From Heloderma charlesbogerti (taxonomy: Eukaryota > Chordata > Lepidosauria > Squamata > Helodermatidae): a stretch of DNA of 64,000 nt. The notes beneath the pieces were generated by a model. It was given only the letters and a program-made list of their open reading frames with translations. It had not been told where the DNA came from and searched no databases. The DNA is taken from NCBI GenBank assembly GCA_026122225.1, contig JANEZZ010002879.1, forward strand, positions 248,001 to 312,000. Reading direction: 5' to 3'. The position numbers were made by a program, and so were the translations under genes. Shown here piece by piece: positions 42,296 to 53,544 of the stretch; position 1 is the stretch's first letter; each line of letters opens with the position of its first letter.

Positions 42296-43180
42296 GTTGG
42301 GGGAAAAAATCCCAACTTTGAGTATAGCCTGATGGGATCTCAGCTAGCGGTGACTGACCAGGAAAGAGATTTTGGGGTTGTGGTGGACAATTCAATGAAG
42401 CTGACAACTCAGTCTGCAGCTGCTGTAAATAAAGGCAAACTCCATGTACGGCATAATACTTAGAAAAGGGACTGAGAATAAAACTGCCAATATCATAGTG
42501 CCCCTATACAAATCTATGGTGTGCCCACACTTGGAATACTGTGTACAGTTCTCATCACCACACCTAAAAAAAGATATTGTAGAGCTGGAAAAAGTGCAGA
42601 AAAGGGCAACTAAAATGAACAAGGGGCTGGAGAGAATGAGAGAAGGTTACAACAGCTGGGATTGTTTAGTTTGGAAAAAAGAAGGGTAAGGGGAGACATG
42701 ACAGAGGTCTACAAAATTATGCATGTGTGGAGAATGTGGATAGGGAGACATTTTTCTACCTCTCTCAAAATACTAGAACCTGTGGTCATCCCATGAAACT
42801 GATTGGTGGGAGATTCAGGACAGATAAAAGGAAGGACGTCTTCACCCAGCACATAGTTAAACTATGACATTCACTACCACAGGATGTAGTGATGGCCACC
42901 AATTCAGATGGCTTTAAAAGAGGGGTTGACAAATTCCTGGAGGGAAAGGCTATCAATGGCTACTAATCTTGATGGCTATGTGCGACGTCCAGTACCAGAA
43001 GCAATGAGCCTATGTTCACCAGTTGCTGGGGAACGTGAGTGGAAGGGTGCTGTTGCACTCACGTCCTGCTTGTGGGTTCCTGGTTGACAGCTGGTTGACC
43101 ACTGTGTGAACAGAATTCTGGACTAGATGGACCCTTCGTCTGATCCAGCAGGGCTCTTCTTATGGTCCTATGCTCTTATT
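42296..43180 (+). mobile_element. CR1 LINE 3' fragment
   Basis: The text from 'gcctgatgggatctcagcta' through 'aatactgtgtacagttctca' and 'ggctatcaatggctactaat' to 'tctgatccagcagggctctt' parallels the 3' part of the CR1 at 55440-57995. It is 5'-truncated, with multiple stops and no usable frame. Confidence 0.82.
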
Positions 43181-43332
43181 GATGGCCCTGAGGATTTCTT
43201 TTTACAAAGCTGAACAGATATGTATTTATGATTCTAAAACTCCAGTTGTAGAGCTTGGTCAAAGAAATAGAAAAACAGAAGCTTTATGAATGTGATAAGT
43301 TGACAAGTAAAAGATAGAATAGGTAAATGCTA

Positions 43333-43660
43333 TCAGTGAGAACATAACAAGAACCATGCTGAATCAAACCAAGGGTCCATCTAATCCAACACCCTGTTTA
43401 TGGGAAGCTGGTGGTGAACCAGCTTCCCATGAGAAGCTCATAATTAGAACATGATTGCAATAGCACCCTCCTGCTTGTGTTCCCCATCACACTGACTCTG
43501 ATACTGGAGTCATCCTGACTAGTAGCCTTTGATAGTCTTATTCTCCATGAATTTGCCTAATCCCCCTTTAAAGACATCCAAGTTGGTAGCTATCACTAGA
43601 TTTTGTGGCACCTGTACATGATACTTATTGTGGATACCTGAACAATTTTTTTCCCCCATT
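43333..43660 (-). mobile_element. CR1-like LINE 3' fragment, antisense
   Basis: 'gctgaatcaaaccaagggtc' and 'catctaatccaacaccctgt' are the reverse complement of the CR1 3' phrase seen in the sense copies. The 3' end is at the left (43333). Confidence 0.65.
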
Positions 43661-46510
43661 ACTTGGAGGGGTGGTAATCAACCAACCTTACAAAAGCAGA
43701 GATATCAGTTTTCAAAAAGTTTGGAGATGATGAAGTGATAGGCAAGTCTAACCCTTCAGGTTTCAATTCAAGGCAAATAACAGCTTGGGACATTTCCAGT
43801 GGGAAACCTGCCATTACTGCACTGTGGTCTCAATATGGATTAGGGCCCTCATGGCTGCTATTTGTAATCAAAGAGATATGGTCAATCTAAGCAGATTTTT
43901 TAACCATGTGCTTAAAGTCACATAGAGTTTGGTCAGTGCTTATGGCCTTCACTGAACTGAAATAACAGCAGGGTCAATGTTCAAAATTATTAAAGGTTGG
44001 TGTTCCCCAGGCCAACTAACTGTATCCTAATCCCTACAATAGATGATATTTCACAGTTCTTCAGACTGTTGTGAAAAGTTGGTGGTTGTTCCCCATAATG
44101 TGTCACTACTGGGACAGATTCCAGTTACCAGTTCCTGTTTGATGTATCCAGTTGGCCACCCAACATCCCCAAACAGTCTGTTTGTTAAGTACTGCATAGA
44201 GTAATCCAGAATTCCATTAACAAATGGTAAAATATGTCCAATTTGTTCAACTGGCCTGTGTACAAGCTTGTTCCTTAGTAGCTTCAGCTCCCTGTTATGT
44301 TTCTAATGAAAAGCATTGAAGGCTGCAAAATATATTGGTTCCTATGGACATTCTAAGCTTCCTTTCAAATAAACAGGTTTTTTTTAATTATTTATAGTGT
44401 AAAGGATGTCATTGCCAGCATGCACCAGAAACTGGGGTGTACAATCTTAGTTCATTTTGTGCCCAATACCTGAGGGGTAATGGCGGGTTGACTTAATTAA
44501 CTCTCATGCCCTTAAGGCGAGAGGCTGTCATTCTTTGTCAAAGGACATGGCCTATTTCAAATTCTCAGTAGCCACTGCCAGCTGCCTCTTCTACTGGAAA
44601 AGGAAGTGTGTGTATACAGATAATTAGTGTGAAACCTTGCCAAGCCACCCATTCTTCTGCCATGGACCAGTTTCACAGGTTTATGAACTTGCATTTACAA
44701 TCAGCTTCCACAACAGTGAAAACAGTTGGTAGCTCAGAGAGATCTACTAGGACTCTCAGTATAGAATCCTCCAAACTTCAGTTCAAAGCTCAGTTTGGCT
44801 TGCTTCCGTTCTCGTTTATGACCTGCCTTTTGGTTTATTTAAATGGGGAAAATGTGCATTTTTCAAAAGTGGTGCATTTTGTGATCGTGAATGCAAGTTG
44901 GGGGATTGGAGAATATCTTTGGAGAACATATTCCCAAATTCCCCAACTTGCAAATATTTTCAGAGAATATTTTCGGAAAATGCAAATCTGAACTCCCATT
45001 TGCATTCAGTGTTGCAAATGGGGGCATTTTTCCATGATTTGCGAAGAGGAGGGAAGTTCTCATGCACCTCTATTGCCTCCCCTGCAAAGGAAAGTTTCAA
45101 CAACAACTACTGCCACCAATATAAGGCCACTTTTAATTGCCTCTGCTCCAAGCATATGAATACGCATATAGGCAGGTGTGCACGCACGCATATGTGCCTG
45201 TGTGGTGGTGGGCCTGTATGTCACACTTCATTTCAGTTCAGTTTTGATAAGAATTTTGGCAGAACTTTCCAAGTTCTCCATATTTGGGACAGAAAGAACT
45301 TCAGATTTGTGTGTTTCATATTTTTTAATGAACGTTGAAGAAACCAAAACTGACAGATTGGTCCATCCAGGCTCAGGGCTTTGAGCGCTTATCTCGTCAA
45401 AGTCTGGTTTTGAATCCCTGTGTATTCAGTGATGTCAATGCTTAAGTAGGGGTGCCGTGTCTCTTTTTTTTCTGGCAGGCAGGCATTACATGGTCTTCTC
45501 CATGCCAGGAATAGCTGCACCTATGGAATTTGGATGGTGAACATAGGTGAGAATTTAGTTTCAGTTCATTTTTTTATAAGAATTTACTGAAATTCACAAA
45601 ACTCATATTTGGAAGAGAAAGAACTTGAGATTAAAAAATAATGTAATATGGATGAAAGCAAACAGACAGATATGTCAATCACTAACTTCAGTACACATCA
45701 GTATTACACAGTGAACTACTACATTTTAAATTAAGCCAATCAAAGTTGTGCTGTTCATATGTGTGTGTGTGCGCGTGCACGCACCCGTGTGTGTTTGAGG
45801 GGGATTAAATTGGGCGCCATGGGCATGTGCTCAGTGTTGACAAAGAAAAAATGTGGAGGGCTCCTTGAAGAAGTCATGGAACTCACACCTAACGTCTAGT
45901 TTGGTCCTCAAGATGTCTGTACAAAGTTTTAATTATGTTATGGAGTATGGATTTCACACTGGAAATGTTGAAAATTCAAACTCAAAATATTCTTTTAAAT
46001 TTTTTATGCAAACAAATCCGTTTAGGATTCAGAATTGTGTAGGAAAAGAGGACAGAAAGAATCATACTATTAACTATCCAGCTGGTGCCACCCACATTAG
46101 TGGAGGGTTCCTTTGTGTCTTACCTTTCCCTCTGATGCTGATAGATGGAATGGCTGCTGATGGGACAGCTCAGGAAGGGGAGGAGTCAAATGTCAATTGG
46201 TCCTTGCTAGACCTGTGGAGATATTTTATTTATTTTTGTTTTATTTAGAAAACCTTGAGCATTTGCATTGCTCAGGGTGGCTTACAACAATTAAAGCCAG
46301 AACAATCTCATATATGAAGTAAAATGACAGCATAAAAACAGAAACAATGTCAGCAGATAAAACATTCTAAAATGAGGGTCTTCCCAATTTTTTTTTTAAA
46401 TTCTCACTGGAAAGACAGGTTCTTGCTAGAACTGGGAAGTTTTAACCACTTGACCAAAACAAATAAATAAACCAACTAACCAGCAAGAGATGGGGCTAAA
46501 CAGACCTGGT
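43661..46510. other. Long stretch without confirmed elements or genes
   Basis: No exon series, LINE frame or paired ends could be supported. Around 44840-45060 short mirrored phrases ('gcaagttgggggattggaga' against 'ccccaacttgcaaatatttt') suggest a decayed foldback repeat. 46205-46320 looks like an antisense LINE tail ('gctcagggtggcttacaaca'). Confidence 0.4.
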
Positions 46511-46519
46511 GGACTATGG

Positions 46520-46655
46520 CAGATTTCCCCAACTTGGTAACCTCCAGGTGTTTCAGACATCAACCTCAGTCAGCCCCAGCCTGCATGGACAATGGTCAGG
46601 AATTCTGGGAGTTGTAGTGCAAAGCATCTGAAAGGCACCAAGTTGGGGAAGACTG
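46520..46655. mobile_element. Small hAT-type MITE, CAGATTTCCCCAACTTGG ends
   Basis: CAGATTTCCCCAACTTGG at the left answers CCAAGTTGGGGAAGACTG at the right, and 'aattctgggagttgtagtgc' lies between. The flanks GACTATGG and GAATAGGG agree at six of eight positions. This 'tgggagttgtag' element is recalled as very common in lizard genomes. Confidence 0.65.
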
Positions 46656-46663
46656 GAATAGGG

Positions 46664-47735
46664 TTTTCCACAACCTGTGTATGTCCTTGGACAAGGCCTT
46701 CTCTTTCATCCCAATTAATTGTGCCTCAGCCCTGGATGGGACATGGAGAAAAGCCTCTCTAATAGATCTTAGGGACGGGGCATCCACAAAAGCTGTGATG
46801 AGGACAATATCCTAGTTACAGCCTCTGAGGGGGTGATAGGAAACTGAAGTCAATGAGTACAGTGGCAAGCTTTGTCAAGTCTTTTTGCCACCTTCACAGT
46901 AAAACACTGTCACTGTATTAATCAGACATGTATTTTTTGTCGCAGTCTCCTCTAAAGAACACCATTCTGCCCTGATCTTTGTCAATTCCTTGCAATAAAG
47001 TTTCAGCTTAATAATCCTCCTCCCCTTGGGCATTAGCAAGTATTTTACAGCTGAGTTTTAGCTTCCTGATAATGTGCTTGATTAATCAGTCTGGGGAGGT
47101 CTCAGATAGTTCTATTACAAAGTTTAATTAAAAGGCAGAAATTAAAAAGTCTACTGGAAGGAAGATATAGCCATACAGATGAACATTCTTGTTTTTGCTT
47201 TCATGTGCTCATGTACTCAGATTCCCAGTGGACTCCCCGGGAAAACATGGCACAGCTTAAAATAAAAGAAAGAAGCAGTGAGGAACTTTTCCTCCCTGTC
47301 TGGACTCAGGGAGCTTCTACATGCTTTACTCCATAATTCACAATACTTTGCTGGTGGAATGTAAAGTTTGTTGTCTGTCTGTCATTTTAAAAGGGCTGAC
47401 ATAAGGATTCAGATCACATTCCAGGAAGAAAAGGGAGTGTAGCTAGTATGTGATTGGAGTGCATCCCAGGATTGTTTTGATGAATGTATACATTATTCAA
47501 ACACACATAGCTGCCTGTCTAGGATTGTGAAGCCTCTGCAATTACAGATGCTTCTAGAGCCTAACCAAAACAAGTGAGGTAATGTTTTGTGAAGCTTTTA
47601 CCATTATTAAATCCCCCTACATTTTTTTAAGCAATTGTGGTACAGATCCCTCACGTTGTGGGAAAGAGGCAGTGCCTTTACTTGGAGTTGGCTTAACTGC
47701 ATTAAAATATAACCAAGGTGCCATTGGGGAACCCT

Positions 47736-47779
<44 letters not shown>

Positions 47780-48384
47780 AGAGGGAGAGCACAATACTTC
47801 CTGCCCTTACTCTGATTTGGCTTTGTGACATCATCGTTACATTATCATATAACCATGGTGCTATCAGGGAAGCCTATTCAGAGTGAGAGTGTGATAGCAA
47901 TGCTTCCTGCCCTTACTCTGATTTGGCTTTGTGACAACATCATTACATAGCAAAACCAGATTGGCTGTGTGATGACCTGACACCATCACAGTGTGTCTGT
48001 GACCCTATTAGGACCACTTCAGGAAGAAGCTACTGTTTTGTTTTGTTGTTGTTTTCTGTTTTGTTTTTCTTTGTTTGTTTTGTTTTTTGCTTTAAAGGCA
48101 CCAAAGCTGCAGCCAGGGCAAAGAAGCAGGCAGTCAACAGTAAGAGAAAGGTAAGGAGGGCTTTCATGAAACTTACCCTGTAAAATCTTTTTTTTTCTGC
48201 CCCTCCAAATTCCATGCATAAAAATGTAGCTAAGCCCTTTATATTTGCCAAATAATTCATAAGTGGCATGGCCTGTCCACAATCAGTCAGTGATAACAAC
48301 ACTAATTGTATGTGGCTTCCTTCTGCAAGAAAATTGAGTATTTTGCATGGTATTTTGCAAAATGCTCAGAATCTGAGCTTCCAT
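46664..48384. other. Intergenic DNA, no gene seen
   Basis: It contains a tandem duplication (listed separately), T/G-rich low-complexity sequence at 48034-48090, and short frames only. Confidence 0.4.
47709..47950. repeat. Tandem duplication of about 100 bp with a (GA)n expansion in one unit
   Basis: Unit one (from 47709) and unit two (from 47848) share 'ataacca-ggtgc', 'ccctattcagag' or 'gcctattcagag', 'cttcctgcccttactctgat' and 'ttggctttgtgaca'. In unit one the GAGAGTG stretch has become a GA microsatellite at about 47740-47790. Confidence 0.85.
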
Positions 48385-48392
48385 TGAAGAAA

Positions 48393-48884
48393 TAGGGATG
48401 GGCAGATTCCCTACCTGCTGCTCCAGAGGGAATTCCCCCCGGGGGAGAAGGTGATCCATTCCTCCCACTGGAATCCTGGCCAGCCAGCTCCACTCTGCAG
48501 CGATTCTGTGAAGCCACCAGCTGGCTCCGAAGCACCAGCGATCTGGCCGCCATTGCCGTATCGCTGGCTGAGGGGAATTGACTGCGGACGCAAATGTCAT
48601 CCAGTATGCCATTTGCAGCCGTAAAGGTCTTAGTTTTAGCTAAATGCAGCCATTTATGATGGCCGCAGTCAATTCCCCTCAGCCAGCAATACGGTAATGG
48701 CAGCCGGATCGCTGGCGCTCTGGAGCCGGCCAGTGGCTCCACAGGATCGCTGCAAGCAGGATCCAGCCAAGGAGGATTCCAGAGGGAGGCAGAGGTAAAT
48801 GCTCCATTCTGCCATGGACTCTGGGGGCCTGGATTCTTTAGAATCCAGCCTCATTGGAGTCCGTGGTGGAATTCTCCATCCCTA
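48393..48884 (-). mobile_element. Older compound-palindrome hAT element, B'/C ends, perfect TSD
   Basis: A perfect TGAAGAAA duplication (48385-48392 and 48885-48892). The core is an inverted repeat of 'ccattgccgtatcgctggct' with 'gaggggaattgactgcgg' at the left and 'ccgcagtcaattcccctc' with 'agcaatacggtaatggcagc' at the right, enclosing an ATGCCATTTGC segment and a TTTAGCTAAA centre. The right end is type C. The H1 motif is absent, so it represents the older core type. Confidence 0.85.
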
Positions 48885-49084
48885 TGAAGAAACCAATATG
48901 ATGATGATGAGAAAAGAAATGTGTAACTGTGGAGACTCAGAAGAAGTCTATGAAGGGGTTCTAGTGCAGAGCTTTCCAAACTTTTCATGTTGGTGGCACA
49001 CTTTTTAGACATGCATCATTTCGTGACACGATAATTCAGTTTTACTAGCAAATGGGAGGTTAAACTAACCCATTATAAGAGATA

Positions 49085-49451
49085 CAGTTGTTGTTGTTCA
49101 TTTGTTCAGTTGCTTCCGACTCTTTGTGACTTCAGGGATCAGCCCATGCCAGAGCTTCCTGTCAGCCATCGCCATCCCCAGTTCCCCAAGGTTGAGTCCA
49201 TCACCTCCAGAATATCATCCATCCATATTGCCCTTGGTCGGCCCCTCTTCCTTTGACCTTCCACTTTCCCTAGCATCAGCATCTTCTCCAGGGTATCCTG
49301 TCTTCTCATTATATGGCCAAAGTACTTCAATTTTGCCTTTCATATCATTCCCTCAAGTGAGCAGTCTGGCTTTATTTCCTGGAGTATGGACTGGTTTGAT
49401 CTTCTTGCAGTCCAAGGCACTCTCAGAATGTTCCTCCAGCACCACAGTTCA
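49085..49451 (-). mobile_element. BovB 3' fragment, antisense, with TSD
   Basis: The 3' end with (TTG)n is at the left, and 'gcttccgactctttgtgact' is the complement of the BovB tail. Its translated minus-strand remnant contains YFGHIMRRQDTLEK and GKVEGQRKRGR, matching the C-terminal BovB region. The flanking AAGAGATA (49077-49084 and 49452-49459) is a perfect duplication. Confidence 0.85.
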
Positions 49452-49859
49452 AAGAGATATGGACACATACATAAATTGTAATAACAAAATGTATGGGGAT
49501 AGAACATATCTCATGAAAACCTTTCATTTATATTTTTAAAAATATATGATTTCTAAGATAATAACATACATTGTTGTCATTTATGAGTAACAGTATGTAA
49601 ATATGTGCAAGAAAATGTGAAAAGTAAACAAAATTAACTAAAGTATTTACAATACATATTAGGACACACAGGCCCAGGTAGGAGCTCAGCTGCAAAAACA
49701 CATTAAGTAGAGAAGCAAAAGTCCAACAAAAATGGTGTAAATATATATGTTTCACTACAAGGCTATATTGCTGTAAATATTTGCAATGCCTATGTCCAGA
49801 GTCCAGTTCCAGCACTCTCTGGTGGTACACTGCCGGTGGGTGGTTAATCCACAGTTATA

Positions 49860-50317
49860 TTGGGATGTCAGAGAATTCCGCAACAGATCTCAGTGAAGGC
49901 GAATGCCAGAGCATTCGGCCCCCCGAAATCCATCGCAGAACAAAGCCCCCCCCCCAACCCACAAAAGGCGCACAGGACGAAGTCCCCACCACCTCCACTC
50001 CATGAAAGGTGTGGGGAAAGGAGTACTTACCTGCTCCCGTCTGTGCTGCTTTGTGAATTGCAGCCATCCTGGCCGTCATTTGCTTCTTCCTCTTCACACC
50101 GTGATAGGCTACATAAATACTTATGTAGCCTATGACGGCTAATGCAGGGACGCCATGTGCATCCCTGCAGAGGCCGTGATAGGCTACGTCAGTAGTTACA
50201 TAGCCTATCATGGCGGGGGGGGGGAACCCCAGCATACGCAAATGGCAGAGGCTACCGCCATTTGTGTATGCTGAGTTTTTTTTCCCCCTGCCGTGATTGG
50301 CTATGTAAGTATTTATG
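49860..50317 (+). mobile_element. Compound-palindrome hAT element, A end, right side lost
   Basis: It starts TTGGGATGTCAGAGAATTCC (second base changed) with the A-end GAATGCCAGAGCATTC hairpin. H1 hairpins lie at about 50101-50137 and 50173-50211, and an H2 of the GCAAATGGCAGAGG type at about 50236-50272. The next H1 stops at TATTTATG, where the following element begins. No right end or TSD. Confidence 0.75.
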
Positions 50318-50712
50318 TAGGGATGTCAGAGAATTTCACCACAAATCTCAGGGAGGCCGAATGCCAGCGCATTCGCCCCCCCGAAATTGGTGGCAAAATG
50401 GTCTGCCCCCCCCACCCCCCCGGGACGGGACTTTCCTTGGGTGAATCCTCCTGGTGGCGGCGGCTCCGGCAGCGGTTCGGTGGCGGTTCGGTGGTTCGGT
50501 GGCGGCAGCTGCGGCTGCGGCAGCAGGTCTTCTGACCAACTGCCACCACCGCCATTTCCAGTAAAAAACCAACAACAACAACAAAACGTGATAGGCTATG
50601 TAAAGATTTACGTAGCCTATCACGGCTAGATTTTTTTAAAAAATACAGTAATAGGCTACGTAAATGTTTACGTAGCCTATCACGGCTGAGTAAAACAAAC
50701 AAACAAACAACC
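50318..50712 (+). mobile_element. Compound-palindrome hAT element inserted in an H1 hairpin, right end lost
   Basis: The A end TAGGGATGTCAGAGAATTTC is followed by two H1 hairpins (about 50588-50624 and 50650-50686). It then breaks off at 'gagtaaaacaaac' and outer-hAT sequence continues. The left flank TATTTATG lies inside the preceding element's H1. The B end is absent, so one deletion probably removed the right sides of both copies. Confidence 0.75.
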
Positions 50713-50958
50713 TGCACACTACTCTGGCCTGGCCATGCAGGAGCGTGGTGCAGAAGTCCGCGAAGGGCACGCTAGAAATCTCACAGCAATTTCTCACAGG
50801 GCTGGTTGCCACTGCCACTTCTCTGTGCCAGCGTCGGCCAAGCTCTGCTCCCAGGGTGGCGCCTCCCCTCCCCTCTCTTCACCCCATGCCTCTACCTCGC
50901 CGTACTGCTCCAACACCACCAATCACGTGCGCCCTATGTCAAGACGCCACATGATCCT

Positions 50959-51013
50959 AAAGCAGCTAATGTTAAAGCAGCTAAGCCTTAGCTGCTTTAA
51001 CATTAGCTGCTTT
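50959..51013. repeat. Perfect 26-bp inverted repeat with 3-nt spacer
   Basis: The left arm 50959-50984 contains AGCAGCTAATGTTAAAGC. The right arm 50988-51013 is its exact complement. The spacer is GCC. The arm itself holds two AAAGCAGCTAA direct repeats. It lies within the outer hAT element. Confidence 0.95.
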
Positions 51014-51172
51014 GGGAAGTTCCAGGGGAGGGGCCAAGGGAAGCAAACGCGAGTAAGGGAGCTCCACGGTGCCTTTCTGCACAATTTTCTCCATTTCACA
51101 TGACACAACTACACACTGCCGCTGACACACTAATGTGTCGCAGCACACAGTTTCAAAAGCTCTGTTCTAGTG

Positions 51173-51540
51173 ATTAAGGGAGTGTTTACAACTATCGGAT
51201 TTCATATCAACCACTGCATATTCCTCCAGATCTATTGGCTCCCCCTCTCCTTTAACTTTCTCCACGTGAACCCATATCCTTGCCCCAAAGTTACCCAATT
51301 ATTTGAAAACTTTAAATAAAAAGTAGAAACAAAAACTGGGTTGGCATATTTTATGAAATCACTTGTAAGGTATTTCTTATGGACACATCTACAGTTATCT
51401 TCATCCAGATTTGTCCCTGGATTTTGGAGTTCTAAATTACCTGATCTTATTTGTGGAATGGCATCAATGAGTTAGCCAACAGCCATTCCTCCATATTTAT
51501 TTTCATGTCTTTGTTCAGTCCATAGCAAATTTGTGCAGCT
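51173..51540. other. No gene or classified repeat seen
   Basis: AT-rich, with only short frames. Confidence 0.35.
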
Positions 51541-51548
51541 GTTTTCAG

Positions 51549-52312
51549 TAGAGCTGTGTGCCTACTTGAAATTCTCCACCTTACTTGTGGGTAGATAAAT
51601 TTGGGAGAGAATTTCACCAAATGTCTCCAGGAGGAGGAGAAATTCTCAACCATTTCTCTTGGGTAGGGCTCCCCATTAGCAGGGCTTGTAGCATGGTTTC
51701 TTTCATTGAAGTAAGGGTTTTGGGGGTGTTCATGCTACAACAGCATCAACTGTCTTGGCAGGCTGGCCCCCCGTTTGCATCCACTGCAATGCAGGTGGGA
51801 GCAGTGTTGTGTTCAGCTCCAGGGATGAGGTGGATTTTGTGCTCTGCCAAATTCTGTCCTCCAATTTCCTGAAAGTTTTCTCCCCACGAAAGAGAGGTCC
51901 ATTGTTCTTCCTTATTCAAGATGCATTACAATGCATTTTTGTGGTATTTTTGAACTTCCCTAATCACAGGTAGCCTCCCAGACTGCCTGCATGTCCTGAT
52001 TGGGAAAAAAAAAAAAAAAAAAAGCCCTATGGGAGGAATTACCTCACGGTGCCTTAAACTGGGCTTCAATTGAAGTGTAGGAAGCTGAGGAGGTTACAGG
52101 CTGCTCGAAAGATTATTGTACAATTAAAAACAGGACACTTGCACTTACTCCTTGGCCACCTCCTAAGTAAGGAAAGCTCAAGAACCCAAAACCCATACGA
52201 ATTCCTCTGAAATTTCTTCACCATTGAATTTCGTTTTGAAAGGAATTTCTCTTCTATCTAATGGAATGAGAATGGTTGAAAAAATGTGGGAGAAATTTTT
52301 GGCACAGCACTA
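51549..52312. mobile_element. hAT-type element, TAGAGCTGTG ends
   Basis: TAGAGCTGTGTGCC at the left and GGCACAGCACTA at the right, flanked by GTTTTCAG (51541-51548) and GTTTACAG (52313-52320), one mismatch. GAAATTCTC motifs near the left answer GAGAAATTT near the right. A run of about 18 A lies at 52005-52023. Related by its termini to 13803-14321. Confidence 0.72.
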
Positions 52313-52392
52313 GTTTACAGTACACATCTCCCCACCACCACCCCTTTTCAGTTACCAGTATGCATGAACACATATGCACATTAAATCACAGC

Positions 52393-53536
52393 TAGGGATG
52401 TCAGAGAATTTCGCCACGAATCTCGGGGAGGCTGAATGCCAGAGCATTCGGCCCCCCTGAAATTGGTGGAGAAACGGTCAGCCCCCCCCCCGGGATGGAA
52501 CTTACCTTGTGCGAATGTCCCTGGTGGTGGCGGCTCCGGCAGCGGTTTGGCGGTGGTTTGGCGGCGGTTTGGCAGCGGCGGCTGCAGCGGCCGGTCTTCC
52601 GACCAGCTGCCACCGCCGCCATTTCCAAGTTAAAACAAACAAACAAACAAACGTGATAGGCTACGTAAACATTTACATAGCCTATCATGGCTAGATGTTA
52701 AAAAAATACCGTGATAGGCTATGTAAATGTTTACGTAGCCTAACACGGCTGAGTTAAAAAAAAAAACCCACGCGTACGCAAATGGCAGCGCCCATTTGCG
52801 TTCCTTATTTTGGCACGTGTAGTCTACGTAAACATTTACGTAGACTATGGTGAAAATAAGGGGAACGCAAATAGCGTAGCGTCTACGCTATTTGTGTTGC
52901 CCTTATTTTTGCCGTAGTCTACGTAAATCTTTACGTAGACTACCCGTGCCCAAATAAGCAACGCAAATGGCGGCGCCCATGGGCGCCGCCATTTGCGTAT
53001 GCGCTTCCCCCCCCAATGTCAGCCGTGATAGACTACGTAAAGATTTACATAGCCTATCACTTTTTTTTCCCACTTTACTTGGAAATGGCGGCAGCGGCGG
53101 CAGCCGGTCAGAAGACCGGCTGCCGCCGCCACCACCGCCGAAACGCTGCCGGGACCTGCCATGCAAGGGACATTCGTGCAAGGTAAGTCCCATCCTGAGG
53201 GGGGGCAGGGGGGCGGAGAATTTCCCCACCAATTTTGGGGGGCCGAATGCATTGGCATTCTGCCTCCTGGAGATTCGTGGAGAAACTCCGACATCCCTAA
53301 ATTCACGGCTGACTGCAGGGATGCAAACGGCGGTGGCTACGGCCGCTGCCATTTGCAGTCCCGGCAGGACAAGATTCGTGGCGGGAGGGAAGGGGCGCCT
53401 CCCCCCTGGCCAGAATTTCAGGGGGGAGGGATGGGGCGCCTCCCCCCCGGCCAGAATTTGGGGGGGAGGGACTGAGCGCCTCCCCCCCACCACGAATCAA
53501 CTTTCGTAAAAGGTAAGGGACTTTTGTACATCCCTA
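52393..53536 (+). mobile_element. Compound-palindrome hAT element with three ends (A...A then B)
   Basis: The A end is at 52393. Then come two H1, H2 (52776-52802), H3 (about 52820-52848), H4 (about 52864-52894), H3, H2 (about 52962-53000) and one H1. A second, inverted A end follows, with its GGTCAGAAGACC hairpin and a terminal CATCCCTA at 53299. 'attcacggctgactgcagg' and an H2 then lead to a normal B end at 53536. Outer flanks ATCACAGC and CAGCACAG share only CAGC directly at the right junction. Either the A end was duplicated internally or a second copy inserted and lost its other side. Confidence 0.78.
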
Positions 53537-53544
53537 CAGCACAG

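Larger units (their letters stand above)
48967..51164. mobile_element. hAT element, CAGAGCTTTCC ends, hosting three later insertions
   Basis: The ends CAGAGCTTTCCAAAC and GTTTCAAAAGCTCTG are inverted repeats flanked by a perfect TTCTAGTG duplication (48959-48966 and 51165-51172). Nested inside are an antisense BovB fragment (49085-49451) and two palindromic elements (49860-50317 and 50318-50712). Its own text resumes with 'agggctggttgccactgcca' and 'cacactaatgtgtcgcagca'. I recall this as a recurrent lizard repeat. No transposase frame is evident. Confidence 0.82.

Noticed and set aside
44690..45370. A further foldback hAT copy
   Set aside because: Some mirrored phrases and a GGTCCATCC-like border exist, but no matching terminus or duplication was found.
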